A DNA stretch of 64,000 nucleotides. Source: JBGSTR01 sp963707135 (lineage in GTDB: Bacteria > Pseudomonadota > Gammaproteobacteria > Chromatiales > Chromatiaceae). Position 1 is the first letter of the stretch, and the number at the start of each line of letters is the position of its first letter. The notes under the pieces are model-generated. The model searched no databases, was not told the DNA's origin, and saw only the letters and a program-made list of their open reading frames with translations. The stretch lies in assembly GCA_963707135.1 (NCBI GenBank), contig CAVPOY010000043.1:1-64000 (forward strand), in the 5' to 3' direction. A program made the translations under genes and the position numbers. Shown here one piece after another: positions 27,004 to 36,913 of this stretch.

Positions 27004-29055
27004 ATGAAAAAACTGTCCCGATTGTCGCATGTCCGCAATATCGGGGTCGCGGCCCATGTGGATGCCGGCAAGACCACGCTCACAGAGCGCATCCTGTTCT
27101 ACACCGGCGCCTCCTATAAGATCGGCGAGGTCCACGACGGCGCCGCCCACATGGACTACATGGCCGAGGAGCAGCAGCACGGCATCACCATCACCTCCGC
27201 GGTGACCAAGGCCCCCTGGCGCGAGCACCTGCTCCAGGTGGTGGACACGCCCGGCCACGTGGACTTCACCATCGAGGTGGAGCGCGCGATGCGCGTGCTC
27301 GACGGCTGCATCCTGGTCCTCGACGGCGTTCGCGGCGTGGAGCCTCAGACCGAGACGGTCTGGCGCCAGCGCTCCCATTTCATGGTGCCGGCACTGTTCT
27401 TCGTCAACAAGATGGACCGTCCGGGCGCCGATTTTCTACGCTGCCTGCAGGCCGTCAAGCAAAGACTTCAGGCCGAGCCCGCGCCGATCACGGTTCCGCT
27501 CCCCGACGAGCGTGCCGTCGTGCATTTGATCGACCGCACGCTGATTCGTTTCACCGGCGAGCAGGGCGAGCAGGTCGAGGTGGAGCCCTGCCCGGAATCG
27601 GTCTGGGCGCGCGTCGCCGATCTGCGGGAGGCCCTGTGTCTCGCAGCGGCGGAGCTGGACGACGAGCTCGCCGACCTCGTGCTCGCGGGCGGCGACCCGG
27701 AGCCGGAGCGGTTGCGTTCCGCGATCCGTCTCGGCGCGCTCGCCGGGACGCTGTTTCCCTGCTACGGGGGCAGCGCGCTGCGCAACCTCGGTGTGCAGCC
27801 GCTGCTCGACGGGGTGGTCGACTTCCTGCCGGCCCCGATGGATCGGCCGCCGGCGACCGCTCACAGGCCGGATGGGAGCGCCGAGGAGGTCATCATGGGC
27901 GGCGAAGGCCCGCTGGTCGCGCTGGCCTTCAAGGTCCAGCTCTGGGACGGCCGGCGCCACGTCTTTGCCCGGGTCTACCGCAACAGCCTGCGCCCCGGCG
28001 ACACGGTCGAGTTCATCGACGGCAGCGGGACCCCGCGCCGCGAGCATGTGGCCCGGATCTTCGACGTGGACGCCGGCAAGAAGACCAAGCTCGATCAGGC
28101 GGACGCGGGACAGATCGTGCTGATCGCCGGGCTGCGTCTCGCCTCAACCGGCGACACCCTCTGCACCCCCGGCAATCTCGTCAGCCTCGAGCGCATCGAC
28201 GCCCGGGCCCCCGTTCTGGGGCTTGCGATCGAGCCTGCCGCGGGCACCGACGAGGAGAAGCTCGCCGAGGTGCTGGAGAAGGTCCAGTGGGAAGACCCCA
28301 CGCTGCGGGTCGAGGACGACCCGGAGACCGGGCAGCGCCTGCTCAGGGGCATGGGCGAGCTGCACCTGCAGATCGTCCTGGAGCGCATCGAGCGCGAGTT
28401 TGGTGTCCAGGTCCGCAGCGGGCGTCCGGCCGTCGCCGTGCGCGAGACCATCCGGCGCGCGGCCCGCGGCGACGGCCTGTTCGCGCCTCCTCCGACACCG
28501 GACCCGCGGCAGCCGGACCTGATGGCGCGGGTCGCGCTCGCGCTCGAGCCCCTCGCGCGCGGGGAGGGCGTCCGGATCCTGGTCACCCCGCGCGTGCTGC
28601 CGGAGGGCGCCGAGCTCAGCGACGAACAGCGCCGGGGGATCGAGGCGGGTATCCGGGGATCGCTCGCGTCGGGCCCCCTCCAGGGCTCGGCGTTGCTGGA
28701 CCTCTCGGTCAGGGTGGCGGAGGTCGAGCTCTTCGGGCCGGGTTCGACGCCCGATGCGCTGACCGCCGCGGCCGCCAAGGCCCTGAGATCCGCCCTGGAC
28801 GCCGCCCAGCCGATCCTGCTGCAGCCGGTGATGCGGCTCGAGGTCGTGGTCCCGGAGGCCACGCTCGGGACCGTGCTCGGTGACCTCCAGTCCCGCCGAG
28901 CCCTGATACGCGACACCGAGACCTCCGGGGAACTGGTCGCGATCCAGGCCGAGGCGGCGTTGGAGCCCCTGCTCGGCTATACCACGACCCTGCGCAGCCT
29001 GACCCAGGGCCGGGGGCAGTTCAGCATGCAGTTCGACCGTTTCGACGTCGGGTGA
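27004..29055 (+). CDS. fusA2: Elongation factor G-like GTPase
   Basis: 683 residues. All GTPase motifs are present: 'AAHVDAGKTTLTERI' (P-loop), 'EEQQHGITITSAVT' (switch I), 'VDTPGHVDF' (switch II) and 'FVNKMDR' (G4), then EF-G domains II-V ('GMGELHLQIVLERIEREF' in domain III). It is shorter and more diverged than canonical EF-G, so it is probably the paralogue class (EF-G2-like) rather than the main translocase. A specific role (translation stress, ribosome recycling) cannot be read from the sequence. ATG 27004 is favoured over an upstream in-frame start that would overlap the divergent promoter region. Confidence 0.85.
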   Translation: MKKLSRLSHVRNIGVAAHVDAGKTTLTERILFYTGASYKIGEVHDGAAHMDYMAEEQQHGITITSAVTKAPWREHLLQVVDTPGHVDFTIEVERAMRVLDGCILVLDGVRGVEPQTETVWRQRSHFMVPALFFVNKMDRPGADFLRCLQAVKQRLQAEPAPITVPLPDERAVVHLIDRTLIRFTGEQGEQVEVEPCPESVWARVADLREALCLAAAELDDELADLVLAGGDPEPERLRSAIRLGALAGTLFPCYGGSALRNLGVQPLLDGVVDFLPAPMDRPPATAHRPDGSAEEVIMGGEGPLVALAFKVQLWDGRRHVFARVYRNSLRPGDTVEFIDGSGTPRREHVARIFDVDAGKKTKLDQADAGQIVLIAGLRLASTGDTLCTPGNLVSLERIDARAPVLGLAIEPAAGTDEEKLAEVLEKVQWEDPTLRVEDDPETGQRLLRGMGELHLQIVLERIEREFGVQVRSGRPAVAVRETIRRAARGDGLFAPPPTPDPRQPDLMARVALALEPLARGEGVRILVTPRVLPEGAELSDEQRRGIEAGIRGSLASGPLQGSALLDLSVRVAEVELFGPGSTPDALTAAAAKALRSALDAAQPILLQPVMRLEVVVPEATLGTVLGDLQSRRALIRDTETSGELVAIQAEAALEPLLGYTTTLRSLTQGRGQFSMQFDRFDVG

Positions 29056-29241
29056 GGCCGTCATGCCCGGGGCCGACCGGGACGATCCCCTCGGGCGCCG
29101 CCCGGCCGGCAACCGATTTCCGGTTCTTTCCCCAATTCCTTGGTATATGGGCGAGTATTGACATTGGGGCGCGCCGCCGTTTCAGGCTATGCTAGCTTCG
29201 CCTCGTCCCTTGTCGATGTCGCCCTGTCCTTTCTCGCGCCG

Positions 29242-29565
29242 ATGTCCCGGACACCCGGTCTTATCAGCCTAGCGGACTTGTCACAGGGCGTACCCGCCCG
29301 GCTGGCGGAGATCCAGGGTGGACACCAGCTCGTCCGGCGAATGCTGGCGCTCGGACTGCGTCTCGGCAGCACGGTTACCGTGGTTCAGCGTCGCGGCCAG
29401 GGGCTGGTGGTGGCCAGCGGCGGGTCCCGGATCGCGATCGGCGCCGGGATCGCCGACAAGCTCTGGGTCGAGCCGGCCCCCGGCCAGCCGGGCCCCGATG
29501 CAGGCGACCCGGCCGGTTTGAGTTCTCGTTGCCTCGTGAACCCGGTGCCCCGGCGTCGAACCTGA
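29242..29565 (+). CDS. feoA: Ferrous iron transport protein A
   Basis: 107 residues from ATG 29242. The SH3-like FeoA domain is seen in 'ISLADLSQGVPARLAEIQGG', 'RRMLALGLRLGSTVTVV' and 'GSRIAIGAGIADKLWVEP'. It is a cytosolic partner of FeoB. The stop is one base before the feoB ATG, so the two are translationally coupled. Residues after ~85 are a non-conserved tail. Confidence 0.9.
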   Translation: MSRTPGLISLADLSQGVPARLAEIQGGHQLVRRMLALGLRLGSTVTVVQRRGQGLVVASGGSRIAIGAGIADKLWVEPAPGQPGPDAGDPAGLSSRCLVNPVPRRRT

Positions 29566-29566
29566 A

Positions 29567-31918
29567 ATGACCAAACCCCGCACCCCGGCATCGGGGCCTC
29601 CTTCCAGCCCGCTGACCATCGCCGTCGCCGGAAACCCGAACTGCGGCAAGTCCGCGCTATTCAACGCCCTGACCGGCATACGCCAGATGACGGGCAACTG
29701 GCCCGGGGTGACGGTCGAGCGCAAGGAAGGCAGCCTGGAGCTCGACGGCCGGCCGGTGCGTGTGATCGACCTGCCCGGGATCTATTCACTCGACGCCGGC
29801 TCGCTGGACGAGCTGGTGACCCGTGACTATCTGCTGAGCCGCGACGCTGACCTGATCGTCAATGTCCTCGACGCGGTGAATCTGGAGCGCAACCTCTATC
29901 TCACCGTCCAGCTTCTGGAGATGGGGGTCGCGATCGTCATCGCGCTCAACATGATGGACATCGCGCGCAAGCGCGGCATCCGGATCGATGCCGACCGGCT
30001 TGCCGCCGAGCTCGGCTGCCCCGTGGTGCCCATCGTGGCGGTCACAAAGGAGGGACTCACGGAGCTGCAGGCGCGCGTCCTTGCCGTGGCCGATGCCCGT
30101 GAGCCCGCCGGTCGCCCGCTGGGACACGGGGACTGCGTCGAGCAGGCGATCACCGAGATCCTGCCCGAGCTGGGGGCTGGCCCCGGCGACGAGAACGCCC
30201 GCTGGCTCGCGCTGAAGCTTCTGGAGTCCGATCCGATGGCCGAGAAGGGCGCGGGCGCGGCGATCCTCGACCTCGTCGAGCACTGGCGGGAGCGGATTCG
30301 CGAGCGAGCGGGCCAGGATACAGACCTGCATATTGCCGACACCCGTTTCGGTCATGCGCATGCGCTCGCGCGCCGCGTGGTGCGCGGTCGTGGTCAGACC
30401 GACCCGACGCTCTCGGACCGCATCGACCGCGTGGTCCTCAGCCGGCTGGGGGGCATCCCACTGTTCCTGCTCGTGATCTACCTGATGTTCATGTTCACCA
30501 TGAACCTCGGCGGGGCCCTGATCGACTTCTTCGATCTGACGGCTCAGGCCCTGTTCGTCGACGGCGCCGGTGCGCTGCTGGGGGCGCTGGGGGCGCCGCC
30601 CTGGTTGATTCTGGTCCTCGCGGACGGGATCGGCGGCGGTCTGCAGGTGGTGGCGACCTTCATCCCGATCATCGCGAGCCTCTACCTGGTGCTGTCCGCG
30701 CTGGAGGACAGCGGCTACATGGCGCGCGCCGCCTTTGTCATGGACCGGTTCATGCGCTCCATCGGGTTACCGGGCAAGGCCTTCGTCCCGCTGATCGTGG
30801 GCTTCGGCTGCAACGTCCCGGCGGTGATGGCGACCCGCACTCTGGAGAGCGAGCGGGAGCGCAAGCTCACCATCCTGATGAACCCCTTCATGTCCTGCGG
30901 CGCGCGGCTTCCGGTCTATGCCCTGTTCGCCGCCGCCTTCTTTCCCCATTCGGGGCAGAACCTGGTGTTCGCGCTGTATCTCACCGGGATCGGCGTCGCC
31001 ATCCTGACCGGGCTGGCGATGAAGCACACGCTGCTGCGGGGCGAGAGCTCGGGCCTGCTGATGGAGCTGCCGCCGTATCATCTGCCGACGGTCCGGTCCG
31101 TGCTGCTGCGGACCTGGGATCGGGTTCGGTTGTTCCTGCGCGAGGCGGGGCAGGTGATCGTGCTGATGGTGCTGGCGCTCAATCTGCTGTCGAACGTCGG
31201 GACCGACGGCAGCCTGGGTAACCGGGACAGCGATCAGTCGATCCTGGCGGCCGCGAGCCGTGCCGCGACGCCGCTGTTCGCCCCGATGGGCATCGAGTCC
31301 GACAACTGGCCGGCCGTGCTCGGCGTATTCTCGGGGGTCCTCGCCAAGGAGGTCATCGTGGGCACGCTGGACTCGCTCTATGGCCGTTTGGCGGCCGAGC
31401 AGCTGGGTCCCGCGGATGCGACCGCGCCCTTCGACCTCTGGAGGGACCTCGCCGCGGCGGCCAGGTCGGTGGCAGACAACCTGTCGGCGCTCGGCGAGCG
31501 CTTGTCCGATCCGCTTGGTCTGCGGATCGGGGACCTCTCGGATCAGGAATTGGCCGCGACTGACCAGGGGATCCAGTCCGGGACGTTCGGCGCCATGGCG
31601 GCGCGCTTCGACGGGCGTGCAGGCGCTTTCGCGTATCTGCTGTTCGTGCTGCTCTACTTTCCCTGCGTGGCAACCGTTGGCGCCATCGTTCGCGAGGCGG
31701 GTGCCCCCTGGGCGGCCTTCGTCGCCTGCTGGACGACCGGGGTCGCTTACCTCACGGCCACGGTGTTCTACCAGTCGGCGACCTTCGGGCGCGATCCGGT
31801 GGGCGCCGGACTCTGGATAGGCGCATCGCTGGCGGTCTTCGCCGCCGTTCTGACGGGGCTCAACCTGTGGGCAAGAAACGGCGACAGGGGCGGGAAGGCC
31901 GTCCGTACGGGCGCCTGA
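29567..31918 (+). CDS. feoB: Ferrous iron transporter B
   Basis: 783 residues. The N-terminal G domain has 'AGNPNCGKSALFNALTG', 'DLPGIYSLDA' and 'ALNMMD' (G4). A helical regulatory region is followed by the membrane domain with Gate motifs, including 'VPLIVGFGCNVPAVMATRTL' and 'GVLAKEVIVGTL', then a C-terminal membrane segment. It imports Fe2+ across the inner membrane. The frame is intact. It follows feoA, and no feoC is seen; a phosphohistidine phosphatase gene converges from the other side. Confidence 0.96.
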   Translation: MTKPRTPASGPPSSPLTIAVAGNPNCGKSALFNALTGIRQMTGNWPGVTVERKEGSLELDGRPVRVIDLPGIYSLDAGSLDELVTRDYLLSRDADLIVNVLDAVNLERNLYLTVQLLEMGVAIVIALNMMDIARKRGIRIDADRLAAELGCPVVPIVAVTKEGLTELQARVLAVADAREPAGRPLGHGDCVEQAITEILPELGAGPGDENARWLALKLLESDPMAEKGAGAAILDLVEHWRERIRERAGQDTDLHIADTRFGHAHALARRVVRGRGQTDPTLSDRIDRVVLSRLGGIPLFLLVIYLMFMFTMNLGGALIDFFDLTAQALFVDGAGALLGALGAPPWLILVLADGIGGGLQVVATFIPIIASLYLVLSALEDSGYMARAAFVMDRFMRSIGLPGKAFVPLIVGFGCNVPAVMATRTLESERERKLTILMNPFMSCGARLPVYALFAAAFFPHSGQNLVFALYLTGIGVAILTGLAMKHTLLRGESSGLLMELPPYHLPTVRSVLLRTWDRVRLFLREAGQVIVLMVLALNLLSNVGTDGSLGNRDSDQSILAAASRAATPLFAPMGIESDNWPAVLGVFSGVLAKEVIVGTLDSLYGRLAAEQLGPADATAPFDLWRDLAAAARSVADNLSALGERLSDPLGLRIGDLSDQELAATDQGIQSGTFGAMAARFDGRAGAFAYLLFVLLYFPCVATVGAIVREAGAPWAAFVACWTTGVAYLTATVFYQSATFGRDPVGAGLWIGASLAVFAAVLTGLNLWARNGDRGGKAVRTGA

Positions 31919-31944
31919 GGCCGCGAGGCGCGGGCGACGCTCGC

Positions 31945-32460
31945 TCAGTCCTTGAGATCGCGCGGACGGGTAATGGAGTTCAGCCGCGCGACGCCCCGGC
32001 CGAGGCGGCTCCAGTCGTCCGGCATCTCCAGACGCGCCAGCGCCGCCGTCGGAAGCAGCTTCCCGTCGTCCGGAATTTCCAGATCGTCCGCGACCAGATG
32101 CACGACCAGGTCTTCAAGACCCGGGTTGTGGCCGACGATCAGGACACTGGAGGCGTCGCCAGGACAGTCCGCGAGGGCGCCGAGCAGCTCCGAGACATCG
32201 GCCGCGTAGATTCGGGTGTCCCAGCTAATGTCCTTCTTCCTGATGTCGAGCGCCTTGCAGACCAGGACCGAGGTCTCGCGCGCCCGCTCGGCCGGGGAGC
32301 TGACGACATGTCGCGGGATCAGTCCCATCTTGTGCATCCAGGCACCCATCAGCGGCGCATCGTTCCTTCCGCGGTCCGCCAGCGGGCGCTCGAAGTCGGA
32401 GCTCGCGCCGGTGCTCCAGTCGGATTTGGCGTGGCGAAGAATCAGAAGCTCGCGGGGCAT
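31945..32460 (-). CDS. sixA: SixA-type phosphohistidine phosphatase
   Basis: 171 residues, one domain. 'LLILRHAKSDWS' carries the RHG-like catalytic histidine, 'SSPAERARET' the second basic motif and 'VLIVGHNPGLEDLV' the second histidine. SixA-like proteins remove phosphate from histidine phosphotransfer domains. It is on the opposite strand to feoB with a 26-base convergent gap. No partner kinase is adjacent. Confidence 0.88.
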   Translation of the reverse strand: MPRELLILRHAKSDWSTGASSDFERPLADRGRNDAPLMGAWMHKMGLIPRHVVSSPAERARETSVLVCKALDIRKKDISWDTRIYAADVSELLGALADCPGDASSVLIVGHNPGLEDLVVHLVADDLEIPDDGKLLPTAALARLEMPDDWSRLGRGVARLNSITRPRDLKD

Positions 32461-32613
32461 AGCGGTAGCACGGGGGATGGGCCGCGGGGTGTCCGGGGCG
32501 GGGGGCTGCCGGGGGTGCCGCTTTGCCCGCTTTTTAGCACATACCCGCGGCCCTTGGAACAGGCCTCGGGCGGCTACACCCGTGTGGCCCCGCCGGATGC
32601 CGGCGTTTTGCCC

Positions 32614-33489
32614 TTACCGGACCTCGGCGAGCAGGCGGTCGATCATGCCGCGGGCCTGGCCCAGGTAGCCGCCGCCGAACAGGTTTAGGTGATTGAGCAC
32701 GTGGTAGAGGTTGTACAGGGTCCTGCGGGTCGCGTAGCCCGGATCCAGCGGCCAAGCCTCCCGGTAGGCCGCGTGAAAATCGGCGCCGAAGCCACCGAAG
32801 AGCTCGGTCATCGCCAGATCCGCCTCCCGGTCCCCATAGTAGACGGCCGGGTCAAAGACCACGGGCTCTCCGGAGCGCATATAGGCGATATTTCCGCCCC
32901 ATAGGTCCCCATGGAGCAGCGAGGGTGCCGGTCGGTGGCCGATCAGGGCGTCGAGGCTGGCGAGCAGCCGGTCCCCGGACGGCTGCAGGTGCCGGCCGAA
33001 ACCGTTCCCGGTGGCAAGCTCGAGCTGAAAACCGAGCCGGTGCTCACGCCAGAAGTCGACCCAATCCCGGCTCGGGGTGTTCCGTTGGTGCGTCGACCCG
33101 ATGCTGTTGTCGCGGTGCCAGCCGAATTCGCGCGCGGTGACCTGGTGCAGGGCGGCCAGCCGGCGCCCGGCCTCGGCGCCGTTTGAGCGGCCGCCGAGAT
33201 CGAGGCGCTCCATGACGAGATATGAGTCACCGCCCGCGGCTCCCGTGCAGACCGGCTCGGGCACCCGGATGGTCCCGGTGCCGGCCATCGCCGCTAGGCC
33301 CGCGGACTCGGCCTCGAACATCCCAACCCGGTCGGCCCGGTTGATCTTTACGAAGAAGCAGCGGTCACCGTCGCAGAGCACGGCCGCCTCGTTGATGCAA
33401 CCGCCGCCGACCGATCTGTGTCCTCTCGCCTCGAACCGCTTCCCGGTCGTCGCGCCGATGTGGGCGGCGATCTGATTCCAATGGGTCAC
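32614..33489 (-). CDS. Fructosamine kinase family protein
   Basis: 291 residues. APH-like kinase fold: 'GGGCINEAAVLCDGDRCFFV', 'YLVMERLDL', catalytic loop 'LLHGDLWGGNIAY' and 'VVFDPAVYYGDREADLAM', the standard set for fructosamine/ketosamine 3-kinases that help deglycate proteins. The GTG at 33489 overlaps the stop of the upstream HNH gene (GTGA), so they form a coupled pair. Confidence 0.92.
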   Translation of the reverse strand: MTHWNQIAAHIGATTGKRFEARGHRSVGGGCINEAAVLCDGDRCFFVKINRADRVGMFEAESAGLAAMAGTGTIRVPEPVCTGAAGGDSYLVMERLDLGGRSNGAEAGRRLAALHQVTAREFGWHRDNSIGSTHQRNTPSRDWVDFWREHRLGFQLELATGNGFGRHLQPSGDRLLASLDALIGHRPAPSLLHGDLWGGNIAYMRSGEPVVFDPAVYYGDREADLAMTELFGGFGADFHAAYREAWPLDPGYATRRTLYNLYHVLNHLNLFGGGYLGQARGMIDRLLAEVR

Positions 33490-34091
33490 GACTGGGGCCT
33501 GCCCCCGATCCGCTCGTGAAGCGGGCTCGAGCGAGGGAAATGGGCGCGCAGGAACTCCATCTGATCGGCCAGCACATTGCGGCCCATCAGGTAGATATAC
33601 TCGGCGTGGGTTGGGGTGAAGGGCACCGCCAGAAGCTCCATGCGCGCGTCCTCGGGGGTGCGGCCGGCCTTGAAATTGTTGCAGCGCACGCAGGCGGTGA
33701 CCACGTTCCTCCACTGGTCCGCCCCGCCCTTGCTCGACGGGCGCACATGGTCGCGGGACAGGTGCCTTCCGGAGAAGCGGTTGCCGCAGTACATGCACAT
33801 GTGGTCGTCACGCTGGAACAGGGTGCGGTTCGACAGCGGCGGCACATAGTCGTCGCGGAGCTTGGTCAGGGCGTGGTGCTGACCCAGGGTGGCGATGATC
33901 GAGTGGATCTGCAGCTGACTGCGCAGCTGACTGACCGCGTTGACGCCACCGCGAAGCAGGAACAGGGCGTCGCCGCAGGCGTAGGCGACCTGGCCGAGGA
34001 AATAGAGCCGGGCAGCGGCGCGGTAGTCCACCCATTCCAGCGGCATCCCTGCCATATCGGTTCGCAGAACCTGTTGGTTCAGTGGTGCCAT
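33486..34091 (-). CDS. HNH endonuclease family protein
   Basis: 201 residues from ATG 34091 ('MAPLNQQVLRTDMAGMPLEW'). The HNH core is complete: 'CMYCGNRFSGRHLSRDHVRP' then 'GGADQWRNVVTACVRCNNFK', with the zinc C-x2-C pairs and the catalytic 'RDHV'. Proteins of this type are common in single copy and often genomic housekeeping; the target is unknown. The open frame upstream of 34091 is not family-like. It is coupled to the fructosamine kinase. Confidence 0.85.
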   Translation of the reverse strand: MAPLNQQVLRTDMAGMPLEWVDYRAAARLYFLGQVAYACGDALFLLRGGVNAVSQLRSQLQIHSIIATLGQHHALTKLRDDYVPPLSNRTLFQRDDHMCMYCGNRFSGRHLSRDHVRPSSKGGADQWRNVVTACVRCNNFKAGRTPEDARMELLAVPFTPTHAEYIYLMGRNVLADQMEFLRAHFPRSSPLHERIGGRPQS

Positions 34092-34651
34092 AGCGGGATA
34101 GGATACAGTTCTGCCCGAATGATACACGGACGAACCGGCCGCGCAAGCGCTTAGGGCGGCACGGGCCCGGTGAGCGTGGGGTGGGGCGGTGCGAGCGAGA
34201 AGACGGAACCCGTGTCGGTCTCCCGATACCCGCTCCGGCCGACCGGTAGCCTGGGCATCCACATTTTCGGACACCCATAGATAACGTTAATCGCAAAAGG
34301 CTTTTTCATAAAATTAGTGATTGGTAGAGTTCTTTACTTCATTGAAAAAGCAGTAATTTTATGACGTGGTCAATTTTTGATCAGAACCGCGAAGAGTCAA
34401 TAACCACGCACCCTGAACGCCTGTCGACACGGGCTATCCCCAGAGTTATCCACAGCGACTGTGCACCATAGGGGTTTCGTATTGCCCGACAGCAGCTTGC
34501 CGTGATTTGATGACGCCCGGCGAAGAATCACGAGCTAATTGAACGAAAGGGTCAGGCAATTAACCAAAGGGGCTCGACATAGCTCGGCGCACGCTAAGGC
34601 CCGGGGAGTCAGCCGACCGCGTTCCCGCGTCGCGGGTCTTCTCTCCGAGGC
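34092..34651. other. AT-rich intergenic region between divergent genes
   Basis: 560 bases between the HNH gene (minus) and priA (plus). Bases ~34275-34390 are strikingly AT-rich for this genome, with no gene. The segment also holds one perfect DnaA box at 34446. It must carry both divergent promoters, but no clean -35/-10 pair is evident. Confidence 0.5.
34446..34454 (+). promoter_or_regulatory. Perfect DnaA box
   Basis: TTATCCACA matches the strict DnaA box in all nine bases. It stands next to the AT-rich stretch and upstream of priA. Only one perfect copy is seen here, so it may be regulatory rather than an origin. Confidence 0.55.
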
Positions 34652-36913
34652 TTGTTCGTGCCGGGTAACTCCAACCCTTTAGAAAACGCCGTCGACCCGC
34701 CGATCCTGCGCGTAGCGGTCGCGGCTCCGCTGACGGCCCTGTTCGACTATCTGGCGCCCGCTGGCGTCCCGGCGGACCGGCTCGTGCCAGGCCTGCGTCT
34801 GCTGGTTCCGTTCGGCCAGGGTCGGCGAGTGGGTCTGCTGGTCGAGCTGGCGGCGGATTCCGACCAGGACGCGGGCCGGCTCAAGCCGGTCGAGTCGGTC
34901 CTCGACCCGCACCCATTGCTCGGTGCCGAGGACCTGTCGCTGATCCGCTGGGCCGCCGCCTATTACCAGCAGTCGGTCGGGGCCGCGTTGCTCGGCGCCC
35001 TCCCGGCTCGGCTCCGCCGTCCAGCGCCGCTGGCCGACGACCGGGTGCCGGGGATCAGGGCGACCGAAAAAGGCGTCCGGCTGGACCCCGACGCGCTGTC
35101 GCGTGCGCCGAGGCAGCGCGCGGTGCTCGAGCTCACCCGTGCCGCGTCCCGGGGCGTCGAGGTCGCTTTACTGAACGAGCGCCTGGGGGCCTGCGCGGGC
35201 GCGATCCGGAGCTTGAGGGAGAAGGGTCTGATCGAGCCCTGCCGGTTGGCCCCCGGACGGCCCCCTGAGCCTGAGGGGCAGACTGAGAGGTCGCTCGAGG
35301 CCGGACCGGTGCTGAACGCCGGACAGTCTCGTGCTTTCGAGACGCTGCGCGACGCGCTCGGCCGGTTTAGTCCCTTCCTGCTCGACGGCGTCACCGGCAG
35401 CGGTAAGACCGAGGTCTACATCCGGCTGATCGAGACCCTGCTCGCCAATGGGCGTCAGGCGTTGGTACTGGTGCCCGAGATCGGCCTCACCCCGCAGCTT
35501 CGGGATCGTCTCTGGCGCCGCCTGCCGGGTCCGCTGGCCGTACTGCACTCGGCCCTGGGCGAAGGCGAGCGGGAGCGTGCCTGGCACCTGGCGGCCAGCG
35601 GGCGGGCCAGCCTCGTGCTCGGCACGCGATCGGCGGTGTTCGTGCCCCTGCCCAGGCTCGGTCTGATCGTCGTCGACGAGGAGCACGACCCGTCCATGAA
35701 GCAGCAGGAGGGTTTCCGCTACTCGGCGCGCGATCTGGCGGTGCGGCGGGCCCAGCAGGCAGGTTGTCCGGTGGTGCTGGGATCGGCGACGCCGTCGCTG
35801 GAGACCCTGCACAATGCCCAGGCGGGCCGCTACGGCTGGCTGCGTCTGCCCGAGCGCGCCGGTCCGGCGCGCTCTCCCGCGGTATCGCTTCTGGACATTC
35901 GCGGACAGCCGCTTAGCGCGGGCCTCTCGCCCGTGCTGAGGGAGGGGATGCACGCGGAGATCGCCGCGGGCAATCAGGTGCTGCTGTTCCTCAACCGCCG
36001 GGGCTATGCACCGGTGCTGACCTGCCACGACTGCGGCTGGGTCGGCGCCTGCCCCCATTGCGATGCCAGGCTGACGCTTCATCTGGAGCAGCGGCGGCTC
36101 TGGTGCCACCACTGCGGCTGGTTTCGGGGCCTGCCCGGCAGCTGCCCGGACTGCCATGGGCCGGACCTGCGAATGCTGGGGCAGGGCACCGAGCGGCTCG
36201 AGGATGAGCTGCGCCCCCTGTTTCCGGGCGTCGCGGTCGCCCGCATCGACAGGGACAGTACCCGCCGCAAGGGCGAGCTCGACCGCCTGCTGTCGGCGGT
36301 CCGCCGAGGCGAGACGCGCATACTCCTCGGTACCCAGATGCTGGCCAAGGGCCACGACTTTCCCGGCGTCACTCTGGTCGGCATCCTGGACCTGGACCAG
36401 GCGCTTTACGCGGCCGACTTCCGGGCGCCGGAACGTACGGCCCAGCTGATCGTCCAGGTCGCCGGTCGGGCGGGTCGGGCCGAGCGGCCGGGGCGGGTGG
36501 TGCTCCAGACGCGCCACCCGGAGCACCCGCTGTTGCAGTCGCTGCTTCGCGATGGCTATGGCGGGTTCGCGACCGCGGCATTGGCCGAGCGCGCCGCCGC
36601 CGAGCTGCCGCCGTTCGCCCACCTGGCCCTGGTGCGCGCCGATGCCCCGGTCGCCGAGACGGCGATGGATTTCCTGCGGCAGGCGCGTGCGCTGGCGCCG
36701 GACCCCGGCGCGTCCCGTGTCCAGCTGCTGGGTCCGATACCGGCCCCGATGGAGCGGCGGGCCGGGCGCTTCCGGGCCCAGTTGCTGGCCCAGGGCAAGG
36801 AGAGGCCGGCGTTGCAGCGGTTCCTGGCCGACTGGTGCGTCGCGCTGCGGGCCCAGCCCCGGAGAAACGGCCTTCGCTGGTCCATCGACGTCGACCCGCA
36901 GGACATGCTCTGA
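34652..36913 (+). CDS. priA: Primosomal protein N' (replication restart helicase)
   Basis: 753 residues, family-typical. 'LLDGVTGSGKTEVYIRLIET' (Walker A), 'LIVVDEEHD' (DEEH box), the zinc region with paired cysteines ('CHDCGWVGACPHCD', 'CHHCGW', 'CPDCHG') and 'QVAGRAGRAERPGRVVLQT' (motif VI) are all present. It reloads the replisome at collapsed forks. The start is unclear: TTG 34652 gives a short leader before 'ILRVAVAAPLTALFDYL', and in-frame GTG 34658 is an alternative. A DnaA box lies 200 bases upstream. argS follows. Confidence 0.95.
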   Translation: MFVPGNSNPLENAVDPPILRVAVAAPLTALFDYLAPAGVPADRLVPGLRLLVPFGQGRRVGLLVELAADSDQDAGRLKPVESVLDPHPLLGAEDLSLIRWAAAYYQQSVGAALLGALPARLRRPAPLADDRVPGIRATEKGVRLDPDALSRAPRQRAVLELTRAASRGVEVALLNERLGACAGAIRSLREKGLIEPCRLAPGRPPEPEGQTERSLEAGPVLNAGQSRAFETLRDALGRFSPFLLDGVTGSGKTEVYIRLIETLLANGRQALVLVPEIGLTPQLRDRLWRRLPGPLAVLHSALGEGERERAWHLAASGRASLVLGTRSAVFVPLPRLGLIVVDEEHDPSMKQQEGFRYSARDLAVRRAQQAGCPVVLGSATPSLETLHNAQAGRYGWLRLPERAGPARSPAVSLLDIRGQPLSAGLSPVLREGMHAEIAAGNQVLLFLNRRGYAPVLTCHDCGWVGACPHCDARLTLHLEQRRLWCHHCGWFRGLPGSCPDCHGPDLRMLGQGTERLEDELRPLFPGVAVARIDRDSTRRKGELDRLLSAVRRGETRILLGTQMLAKGHDFPGVTLVGILDLDQALYAADFRAPERTAQLIVQVAGRAGRAERPGRVVLQTRHPEHPLLQSLLRDGYGGFATAALAERAAAELPPFAHLALVRADAPVAETAMDFLRQARALAPDPGASRVQLLGPIPAPMERRAGRFRAQLLAQGKERPALQRFLADWCVALRAQPRRNGLRWSIDVDPQDML

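Noticed and set aside
27636..29112. Long open frames within and opposite the EF-G gene
   Set aside because: Arg/Gly/Pro-rich shadow translations of a well-supported gene.
29158..29194. Promoter for feoAB (TTGACA at 29158)
   Set aside because: The only nearby -10-like TATGCT is about 25 bases away, too far for a normal sigma-70 promoter; no Fur box identified.
34092..34651. Chromosomal origin (oriC)
   Set aside because: Only one perfect DnaA box, and no dnaA, dnaN, gidA or rpmH nearby.
35168..36622. 484-codon minus-strand frame inside priA
   Set aside because: Antisense to helicase and zinc motifs of PriA; no start signal or domain.
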